DNA of 46,476 nucleotides from Clostridia bacterium (GTDB lineage: Bacteria; Bacillota; Clostridia; Oscillospirales; CAG-272): assembly GCA_017481225.1 (NCBI GenBank), contig JAFUPM010000080.1:1-46476 (forward strand), given 5' to 3'. Positions within the stretch are counted from its first letter, which is position 1. Each line of letters starts with the position of its first letter. Below the pieces are notes generated by a model that was given only the letters and a program-made list of their open reading frames with translations, did not search any database and was not told the DNA's origin. Of the stretch, positions 1-6,002 are shown in pieces. Position numbers and translations under genes: made by a program.

Positions 1-1
1 C

Positions 2-2713
2 GAAGAGGAAGCGGCACCCGCATGCGTTACCTTCTCCTTCCCCGCATTCTCGGGTCTTAAGGAAGGCGAGGGCGTTACCGTCGTTCCTACCGTCAGCGCA
101 GCTGCTAAGAAGAAAAACGAGATTACCGTTAAGACTCCCGTCAAAGCTCCTCTCACAGAGGCTGAGCTTCTCGGCGACAAGATTGAGGTAACCTCCAAGA
201 GAAGATATAAGAAGCTGAAGAAGCTTGCGGCAAAGGCTATAAAGAAGCTTAACAGCGCAGCATCCAAGCTTAAGATTGAAAACGAGGCAGAGCTTGCCGT
301 TGTTACTCTCGCAATAGAGAAGGAGAAGGTGCTTGTAGCATCTCGCGTGCTTGTAGGCGCCGTTAATCTCGGTATCCTTAAGCACATAGGCGCGGCTAAG
401 CGCGAGCTTATCGCGGCGTTTATCAGCTACAATGCTCTTGCAGAGAAGTGCGCCGAGGCATGCGGCACTTCCGTCAGCACCATCAACTCCGCAACCGCAG
501 ATAAGGTAGCAGAGTTCGCACTTCTTCCCGATATGCCCGTAATGCTCCACGTTGTCGAGCTGTTCGAGACCGTAGGAGATAACACTCGCATTGTCGGCGA
601 GTCCGAGGCTGAGAAGATTAGCTCCGAGGACTGCATTAAATTCATATTCGGCGCACCTGTTGAAAAGGCTGAGAGAGTTGAGGAGACTTCTCCCGTATCC
701 GCAGGCGCGGCAGTAATGAACATTACAAACGTTAACGCAGGCGTCAATGACGCAGCAGCTCCCGCACCCGCAGCAACATCTGCACCCGAGGCTGAGGAGA
801 CTGTCGAGGAAGCCGTTGAGGAGACCGAGGAGCAGGCAGAGGGCGAAGCAGCGCTCTCCGGCAAGGCTCTTAAGAAGTACAAGAAGAAGAGCGAGAAGGC
901 TTACAAGGCTGCTATCTCCGAGCTTGAGTGCATCGAGTCCTCGAAGTACGGCGCAAGCGAGGGCGAGGTTGCCGATATCGACATTAAGTATCTCGCAGTA
1001 GCGAAGAACCTTATTGATTCTATCGCCGAGGATATTGACGTAGCCAAGAGAGCTGGCGACAAGGCGTTCCTCAAGGCATCTAAGAAGAGACTTTACACCG
1101 CAATAGACTCTCACAATGCCGCAGTCTCCGAGCTTTCCGAGATTTCCGGCGCAAGCCTTTCTATGGCTGATAAGTCCCTCTACGACGAGATTGTATCCGG
1201 CGAGGGCTACACCAAGATGTCCAAGCTTGAATATCGCGTGAGGGAGACCTCCAAGTCCACCTACGTTCCCGAGCAGAAGCAGGAGACGACTGTTACAAAC
1301 GAGTTCGCAGGCAACGCTCAGCGCGCGATGAAAGTTATGAATAAAAAGGAGCTTAAGAAGTTCTTTAAGAAGAGCGACAAGGCTCACGATGCGGTTAAGG
1401 AAGAGCTTAAGCAGGCATCCTTGCAGAAGGGCGCGGCAGAGGACGCGGAGAAGATTATCATTCTCACCAAGTGCCTCTCCATCCAGAAGAAGGCTGTAAC
1501 TATTGCTGCAGATAAGCTTATCGCTTGCTGCCAGGTATCCACAAGCAAAAAGCAGATTGACGCCCTGAAGCGCGACCTTTCCGGTGAGGTTGCCGTTTAT
1601 AACAGCCTCGTTAACGAATACGCGGCATTCACAGGCAACGCTATGACCTATGCGGATACCGAAATGGCTGATAAGATATCTCTCGGTCAGCCCTATGACG
1701 AAATTCCCGACGTTTCCTACACTGTTGACACCGTAGTTTACGAGTATAAGTACGCAGACTACGTGCGCGGCAGAGTTAAGGAAGAGAACGCAAAGCTCCT
1801 CGCAAAAGCTCAGGGTCACAACAGAGTCGAGGAGGGCAATGCCGCAGCCTACGAGGTTGCTACCCTTCAGTCCCGCGTTGCCGCACAGGCAAACAAGGAC
1901 CAGCAGACCGTAGTTGCAAGATTTATGTTCGAGAAGGGTCTGCTCCAGAGCGACGACGACCTTTACACCTACGCTTACGGTAAGCTCGACGGCAAGGACA
2001 AAGGTGCCGTTGCCGACATTGAGAAGCGCTGCAAGAAGCTCGACAAGATGGGCAAGGAAGCGCTTGCTATGGAGAGAGCTGACAACGAGCGTTACTACAA
2101 GGTTATCACCACCGACCCCAACACCGTACAGATTGCTAAGAAGAAGTACTCCCGTGCCGACATTATCGCTCTTCGCGAGCAGATTATGCAGCTTCTCAAC
2201 GAGAGAGACAAGTACAACGGTCAGCTTCTCTCTATCTACGAGGGCGAGGAGGTAGACCTTGACGGACGCGCTATCACTCTTGAGATGCGCAAGGTAAGAG
2301 GTGCCGCTGCCGCTAAGGAGTACAAGAGACAGGCTCGCAACGCTAAGCGCGTTAAGAGACTTTCCGCTGACTCCAGAGCAAAGAGAAAGCTCTACGACCT
2401 TATTAACACTCAGATACAGGCAGAGTCCACCATAGCTCTCGCTAACCACCGTCTCAAGACAGAAGAGCTGTCTCAGAGAGAGATTAAGAACATCAAGCGC
2501 GATATTGCCAACAATAAGAAGGCTAAGAAGGTAGCAGAGAAGCAGTTCCATTGGTTCTTCAAGAGAATTGCGCATTCCAGCCGCGATGCAGGCGGAAGCT
2601 GGCTTATGGGTCTTGGCTTCGTGCTTCTCGCTCTTGTGGTAGTTCTCGTTGGCTTTATGTGGTTCTTCGGTCCCGACCTTTGGGATAACGTAGCTAAAAT
2701 TCTGGGCAACTGA
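2..2713 (+). CDS. Large repeat-containing coiled protein with C-terminal membrane anchor (5' partial)
   Basis: The reading frame is open from base 2, so the gene begins before the window and only its last 903 residues are visible. I do not recognise a family. The visible part carries three diverged repeats of about 130 residues, beginning near bases 194, 865 and 1350. Each opens with a lysine-rich helix (KRRYKKLKKLAAKAIKKL, KALKKYKKKSEKAYKA, KELKKFFKKSDKAHDAV) and continues into an alanine-rich helical segment. An acidic Ala/Pro/Glu linker lies between repeats 1 and 2 (about bases 700-860). The last 250 residues are strongly charged and probably coiled coil. The C-terminus holds one hydrophobic segment (LMGLGFVLLALVVVLVGFMWFF) followed by about 15 residues, as in a tail-anchored protein. 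The start is unknown. A 70-residue gene follows after 17 bp and is probably co-transcribed. A cytoplasmic or envelope scaffold is possible, but that is inference. Confidence 0.75.
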   Translation, partial: EEEAAPACVTFSFPAFSGLKEGEGVTVVPTVSAAAKKKNEITVKTPVKAPLTEAELLGDKIEVTSKRRYKKLKKLAAKAIKKLNSAASKLKIENEAELAVVTLAIEKEKVLVASRVLVGAVNLGILKHIGAAKRELIAAFISYNALAEKCAEACGTSVSTINSATADKVAEFALLPDMPVMLHVVELFETVGDNTRIVGESEAEKISSEDCIKFIFGAPVEKAERVEETSPVSAGAAVMNITNVNAGVNDAAAPAPAATSAPEAEETVEEAVEETEEQAEGEAALSGKALKKYKKKSEKAYKAAISELECIESSKYGASEGEVADIDIKYLAVAKNLIDSIAEDIDVAKRAGDKAFLKASKKRLYTAIDSHNAAVSELSEISGASLSMADKSLYDEIVSGEGYTKMSKLEYRVRETSKSTYVPEQKQETTVTNEFAGNAQRAMKVMNKKELKKFFKKSDKAHDAVKEELKQASLQKGAAEDAEKIIILTKCLSIQKKAVTIAADKLIACCQVSTSKKQIDALKRDLSGEVAVYNSLVNEYAAFTGNAMTYADTEMADKISLGQPYDEIPDVSYTVDTVVYEYKYADYVRGRVKEENAKLLAKAQGHNRVEEGNAAAYEVATLQSRVAAQANKDQQTVVARFMFEKGLLQSDDDLYTYAYGKLDGKDKGAVADIEKRCKKLDKMGKEALAMERADNERYYKVITTDPNTVQIAKKKYSRADIIALREQIMQLLNERDKYNGQLLSIYEGEEVDLDGRAITLEMRKVRGAAAAKEYKRQARNAKRVKRLSADSRAKRKLYDLINTQIQAESTIALANHRLKTEELSQREIKNIKRDIANNKKAKKVAEKQFHWFFKRIAHSSRDAGGSWLMGLGFVLLALVVVLVGFMWFFGPDLWDNVAKILGN

Positions 2714-2730
2714 TTTCGGGAGGAATTGAA

Positions 2731-2943
2731 ATGAGAAATAAAAAATCAAAGCTTAAGCTTTCTGAAACATCAGCTATCAAGGGCCGTTCCTCCGAGGCGC
2801 GTGATATTGAGCTTAAAAGGCTCGACGTTATCGAGGACCTTGAGGCGCTTATGAAAAAGTACGCTCGCGCAACAGGCGACGACAGCCTTGCAAAGCGCAA
2901 GCATAAGGTTGGCAAGGGTCCCCAGGACTTCAGCGCAAAGTAA
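2731..2943 (+). CDS. Small basic hypothetical protein (70 aa)
   Basis: A short gene with a good Shine-Dalgarno (GGGAGGA) seven bases before its ATG, 17 bp after the stop of the large coiled protein, so probably in the same transcript. The product is lysine/arginine-rich at both ends (it begins MRNKKSKLKLSE), has a predicted helix in the middle (IELKRLDVIEDLEALMKKYA) and no membrane segment or cysteine. I recognise no family. The strong ribosome site, the tight spacing and codon usage like its neighbours argue for a real gene. Its basic charge would allow it to bind nucleic acid or its acidic neighbour, but nothing in the sequence shows this. Confidence 0.65.
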   Translation: MRNKKSKLKLSETSAIKGRSSEARDIELKRLDVIEDLEALMKKYARATGDDSLAKRKHKVGKGPQDFSAK

Positions 2944-2984
2944 TTTTGCGAGGTGGGCGGTATTCTCCGGCAGATGCAGGATAT

Positions 2985-3031
2985 GGGTAAAAATCCCGTG
3001 AAGGTTTAACCGTTATACGAGTTTTTTACCC
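2985..3031 (+). other. Hairpin after the 70-aa gene
   Basis: GGGTAAAAA (2985-2993) pairs perfectly with TTTTTACCC (3023-3031) around a 29-base loop. There is no clear U-run after it, so it is a weak terminator candidate or a stabilising 3' hairpin for the upstream transcript. Confidence 0.35.
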
Positions 3032-3147
3032 ACCGACCCGAGCCCGAGGGCGGCGAAGCTACACCGATTTTCGCAGGCGTGGGGCAGCTGCTTTCGATAC
3101 ATTTAAGCAAAAAATGGAGAAAATTTGAAAAAATATCGCAAAAACTA

Positions 3148-3175
3148 TTGATTTTTTCTAAAACTATGCTATAAT
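3148..3175 (+). promoter_or_regulatory. Sigma-A promoter for rimP-nusA-infB cluster
   Basis: TTGATT (3148-3153), 16 bp spacer, TATAAT (3170-3175). The -10 is extended (TATGCTATAAT). It would give a leader of about 325 nt before rimP. Confidence 0.75.
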
Positions 3176-3200
3176 GTATACAGTTAAATATGTTTAGTGT

Positions 3201-3226
3201 GAAGAGTGGCTCGAGGGTCACTCTTC
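3201..3226 (+). other. Leader hairpin in rimP 5' UTR
   Basis: GAAGAGTG (3201-3208) and CACTCTTC (3219-3226) form an 8-bp stem about 20 nt after the expected transcription start. No U-run follows, so it is a leader structure and not an obvious terminator. Confidence 0.5.
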
Positions 3227-3321
3227 ATTTCATTGTAATGCGGAGTGAGTGAACGTCGGTGTAGGCGACCTTGCAGAGCAGAGCTAAGCCCCTGCTTTAA
3301 GGCGGCAAGCTTGTAATCGCA

Positions 3322-3437
3322 GAGGTGAAGCCTTGAGCTGTCACAGAGGCGAGGGTCTTGAGCTATCGCGGAGGCTAAGCCTTGAGCTGTCACAGAGGCG
3401 AGGGTCTTGAGCTATCGCGGAGGTGAAGCCTTGAGCC
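3322..3437. repeat. 49-bp tandem repeat array in the rimP leader
   Basis: Units begin GAGGTGAAG, GAGGCTAAG and GAGGTGAAG at 3322, 3371 and 3420, an exact 49-bp period with 2.4 copies. Each unit is itself two diverged halves of 24-25 bp sharing TTGAGCT followed by TCACAG or ATCGCG. The array is noncoding and lies between the promoter and rimP. The whole gap 2944-3510 otherwise holds only the promoter and the hairpins listed. Confidence 0.85.
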
Positions 3438-3510
3438 TTTAAAAGACGCTTTATGGGCAGCACGGGCAGAGCCTTTTGTCACTTCACCCATGTTACCGAA
3501 AGGAGAAAAA

Positions 3511-3972
3511 ATGAAAAAGGCTATTAAGGATACCGTCAGAGAGGCAATAGAGCCTACGGTAAACGAGCTTGGTTATTCCATATGGGATATCACCTATTCG
3601 AAGATAGGCGCGGATTATCACCTGGAGATAACCATTGACAATGAGGACGGCATCGACATCGACGACTGTGAGCGCGTCCATCGCGCTATTGACCCAATCC
3701 TTGACGAGTGCGACCCCATTGAGGGCTTCTACTATCTTGAGGTATCGTCTCCCGGTATCGAGAGGGAGCTTCGTACTCCCGAGCATATTAAGCTCTCTGT
3801 CGGCGAGAAGGTGGAGGCAAAGCTCTTTGCGCCGAAGGACGGAAGGAAAAGCGTTGTCGGTATACTTGAGTCCTACGACGGTGAGAGTGTTACTATCTCT
3901 TGCGAGGGTATCACTGTATCGCTTGCGGAAAGCGAAATATCAAAGCTTACTACGGTATATTTCGAGGACTGA
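3511..3972 (+). CDS. rimP: Ribosome maturation factor RimP
   Basis: RimP binds pre-30S particles and assists late small-subunit assembly in the cytoplasm. The 153-residue product has the usual length and the family signature YYLEVSSPGIERELRTPEH at about residues 79-97, after an N-terminal alpha/beta domain (NELGYSIWDITYSK). The C-terminal Sm-like beta domain (VEAKLFAPKDGRKSVVGIL) follows. I chose the ATG at 3511, with AAAGGAG six bases upstream, over the in-frame ATG at 3490, which has no ribosome site and would itself contain this Shine-Dalgarno. It is the first gene of the cluster, driven by the promoter at 3148. A 342-bp gap to nusA is unusually wide for a rimP-nusA pair. Confidence 0.97.
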   Translation: MKKAIKDTVREAIEPTVNELGYSIWDITYSKIGADYHLEITIDNEDGIDIDDCERVHRAIDPILDECDPIEGFYYLEVSSPGIERELRTPEHIKLSVGEKVEAKLFAPKDGRKSVVGILESYDGESVTISCEGITVSLAESEISKLTTVYFED

Positions 3973-4314
3973 TTTGTCCTTTATACGAGGACTTGAAAGG
4001 CTTATTGCAGTTTGCTTTGCGGGCTGATTTGCCCTTCGGCTAAAGATGCTTTTGCAGCTTGCCAAGGTTTTGTATTGTGAGGTTGTTCGCCCTTTGCGGC
4101 AATAGCGCCTTGCAAATTTGCCGTGCTTTTGCGGCGAGCGATTATAAGCTAGGCTACTGCAATTTTGATAATTAACCCACCCCCGTGCGGCGTTTTTTCA
4201 CCCGAGATAGGCTTGGGACATCGGCGTGCGGAGGGAGAAACTAAGATTTCAAAAAATAACATATAATTAACTAAAGAAAGGGACGTATGTGTATCATACG
4301 GGTACAATGGAAAA
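3973..4314 (+). other. Wide rimP-nusA gap and nusA leader
   Basis: This 342-bp gap has no supported gene of normal size. It begins with a degenerate duplication about 55 bp apart, sharing CTGATTTG and neighbouring bases, which starts in the last codons of rimP. Near 4174-4206 is a GTGCGGCGTTTTTTCACCCG stretch resembling the repeated element downstream of the KDPG aldolase. A possible -10 (TATAAT, 4262-4267) has no convincing -35. Confidence 0.5.
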
Positions 4315-4343
4315 ATGAACGCAGAATTCTTCAACGCCCTTGA
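4277..4343 (+). promoter_or_regulatory. nusA translation-initiation region: SD, hairpin, overlapping 18-codon ORF
   Basis: AAAGGGA (4277-4283) is followed at once by a perfect 6-bp stem CGTATG/CATACG (4284-4289, 4295-4300) with a 5-base loop. nusA starts 14 bases later, 31 bases from the Shine-Dalgarno in the linear sequence. An ATG at 4287, close to the same Shine-Dalgarno, opens an 18-codon frame (MCIIRVQWKNERRILQRP) that overlaps the nusA start in another frame and stops at 4341-4343. Either the hairpin brings the Shine-Dalgarno nearer to the nusA ATG, or a leader peptide is coupled to nusA. The function is inference. Confidence 0.45.
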
Positions 4344-5346
4344 GCTCCTGGAGAAGGAGAACGGCATTTCAAAGGAGTATATGATTTCGCAGATTGAGCT
4401 TGCTCTTGCAAACGCCTGCAGAAAGGAAGTAGGTCCTACAACAATTATCAGAGTACAGCTCGACCCTAACAAAAAGGATATGAGAGTATTCCAGCAGCGC
4501 ACCGTAGTTCCCGATGACGAGGTTTACGATGAGAAGTGCGAGATTGGCTACACCGCAGCGAAGGCACTTTCCCGTCGCCACAAGATGGGCGGTATTGTAG
4601 AGACCGAGCTTAAGACCAAGGATTTCAGACGCCTTTCCGCACAGGCAGGAAAGCAGATGATAGTTCAGGCAATCCGCACCGCGGAGCGCGAGCGTCAGAC
4701 CAAGGAGTACGAGAACAAGAAGGAAGAGATTATCACGGCTATCGTTGATAAGGTGGATACCGTCAACGGCAACGCAATTCTCGACACGGGTACGGGCTAT
4801 GCTACACTTCTCAAGGAGGAGCAGATTCCCGGCGAGGTATTCGAGGTAGGCGACAGAGTCAAGGTATTTATCTCCGAGGTTAAGAGTGGCGAAACACGCG
4901 GTCCTATCGTAACCCTCTCGAGAGTTCACCCCAACTTCGTAAAGAGACTCTTCGAGCTTGAGGTGCCCGAGATTATGGACGGCACAATCCTCATAAGAGG
5001 TATTGCCCGCGAGGCGGGTATGAGAACCAAGATTGCGGTTGAGTCCAGAGACGAGAACGTAGATGCTGTGGGCTCCTGCATCGGAAAAAACGGAATGAGA
5101 ATTTCCGCAATTCTCGAGGAGCTTTCCGGCGAGAAGGTGGATATTATCAAATACAGTGACGATCTTTGCGAGTACGTGGCAGAGGCTCTCTCTCCTGCGA
5201 AGGTTCTCGACGTTTACCTTGAGGACGAGCGCACCTGCCGTGTTACCGTTTCCCCCGACCAGCTTTCTCTCGCAATCGGCAAGGAAGGACGTAATGCGAA
5301 GCTTGTTGCCCGTCTTACAGGCTGCAAGATTGACATTAAGGCTTAA
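4315..5346 (+). CDS. nusA: Transcription termination/antitermination factor NusA
   Basis: NusA binds RNA polymerase and nascent RNA and controls pausing, intrinsic termination and antitermination. The 343-residue product matches the shorter Bacillota form without the C-terminal acidic repeats of enterobacteria. The N-terminal polymerase-binding domain (FFNALELLEKENGISKEYMI) is followed by an S1 domain at about 130-200 (GNAILDTGTGYATLLKEEQI) and two KH domains, with RGIAREAGMRTKIAV and GSCIGKNGMRI in the first and LAIGKEGRNAKLVARLTGCKIDIK at the C-terminus in the second. The ATG at 4315 fits the family N-terminus, but no Shine-Dalgarno sits at normal distance. ylxR follows two bases after the stop. 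Confidence 0.97.
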   Translation: MNAEFFNALELLEKENGISKEYMISQIELALANACRKEVGPTTIIRVQLDPNKKDMRVFQQRTVVPDDEVYDEKCEIGYTAAKALSRRHKMGGIVETELKTKDFRRLSAQAGKQMIVQAIRTAERERQTKEYENKKEEIITAIVDKVDTVNGNAILDTGTGYATLLKEEQIPGEVFEVGDRVKVFISEVKSGETRGPIVTLSRVHPNFVKRLFELEVPEIMDGTILIRGIAREAGMRTKIAVESRDENVDAVGSCIGKNGMRISAILEELSGEKVDIIKYSDDLCEYVAEALSPAKVLDVYLEDERTCRVTVSPDQLSLAIGKEGRNAKLVARLTGCKIDIKA

Positions 5347-5348
5347 AT

Positions 5349-5627
5349 ATGGAACAGTTGACCAAGAGAAAGCTGCCTACAAGACGCTGCGTCGGCTGCG
5401 GCGAGCATCTGCCGAAGAATACTCTTATAAGAGTTCTCCGTACACCCGAGGGTGAGATTGTTCTCGACCTTGTGGGCAAACGCTCGGGCAGAGGCGCGTA
5501 CATCTGCAGGTCCTTATCCTGTTTTAAGAAGGCGCAGAAATCCCGCCGTCTCGAAAGCTCACTTGAGTGTAAGATACCCGACGAGGTTTACGCGAGAATG
5601 GAAGAGGAGCTGTCGGTTGGAAGGTAA
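5349..5627 (+). CDS. ylxR: YlxR/RnpM family RNA-binding protein
   Basis: Small (92 aa) RNA-binding protein of the DUF448 family. In Bacillus subtilis the homologue is reported as a modulator of RNase P (RnpM). The hallmarks are visible: RRCVGCGEHLPKNTLIRVLR near the N-terminus, and GRGAYICRSLSCFKKAQKSR in the second half, with four cysteines. It begins two bases after nusA and overlaps the start of the L7Ae-like gene, the standard order in Bacillota. Translation is probably coupled to nusA, since there is little room for its own ribosome site. Confidence 0.93.
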   Translation: MEQLTKRKLPTRRCVGCGEHLPKNTLIRVLRTPEGEIVLDLVGKRSGRGAYICRSLSCFKKAQKSRRLESSLECKIPDEVYARMEEELSVGR

Positions 5628-5949
5628 GGGTAACACGCGGCTTTTCGGTATGCTTGGTTTCGCAATGAGGGCAGGGAAGGTCATTATTGGATTTGACCTC
5701 GTGTGCCGCGCTATCGCCAAGGAAGGCGGGGGGCGTGTCGCGTTAGTCCTCGTTTCGAAGGAGGCATCAGAGCCTACTAAGAAGAGAATTAAGAGTAAAT
5801 GTAATTTCTACAAAACCGAGCTTTCAGAGCTTCCTCTCTCAACGGAGGAGCTTGGACGTCTGCTTGGCAAAACCTACACGCCGGCTGTTATCGGAATAGC
5901 TGACGTGGGATTTGCAAGAGAGATTAAACTTGCGCTCGGCGAGGAGTAG
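5617..5949 (+). CDS. ylxQ: L7Ae-family RNA-binding protein YlxQ (TTG start)
   Basis: Ribosomal L7Ae/YbxF-type kink-turn binding protein, 110 residues. The fold signature is [22 protein letters not shown] at residues 12-33, followed by [20 protein letters not shown] and the C-terminal [17 protein letters not shown] place the start at TTG 5617 because GAGGAG (5604-5609) lies seven bases upstream and the frame then overlaps the end of ylxR by 11 bp. Starting further upstream would read ylxR in the wrong frame. It lies between ylxR and infB as in many Bacillota. The cellular role of the family is only partly known. Confidence 0.9.
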   Translation: MEGKGNTRLFGMLGFAMRAGKVIIGFDLVCRAIAKEGGGRVALVLVSKEASEPTKKRIKSKCNFYKTELSELPLSTEELGRLLGKTYTPAVIGIADVGFAREIKLALGEE

Positions 5950-5963
5950 ACAGTCAAAACACA

Positions 5964-6002
5964 AGAAAGGAAGTTTCCCTCGGGAAACCGGTGAAGCTTA
6001 TG
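5964..6002 (+). promoter_or_regulatory. infB initiation region: SD followed by hairpin
   Basis: AGAAAGGA (5964-5971) is followed by a GTTTCC/GGAAAC stem (5973-5978, 5983-5988; CTCG loop), then an in-frame GTG at 5991 and ATG at 6000. The layout is the same as at nusA: Shine-Dalgarno, short perfect hairpin, start codon. Confidence 0.5.

Noticed and set aside
3322..3437. Possible CRISPR array (also considered at 17052 and 19241)
   Set aside because: Units are directly adjacent, with no unique spacers of constant length, and no cas gene is present. They are plain tandem repeats.
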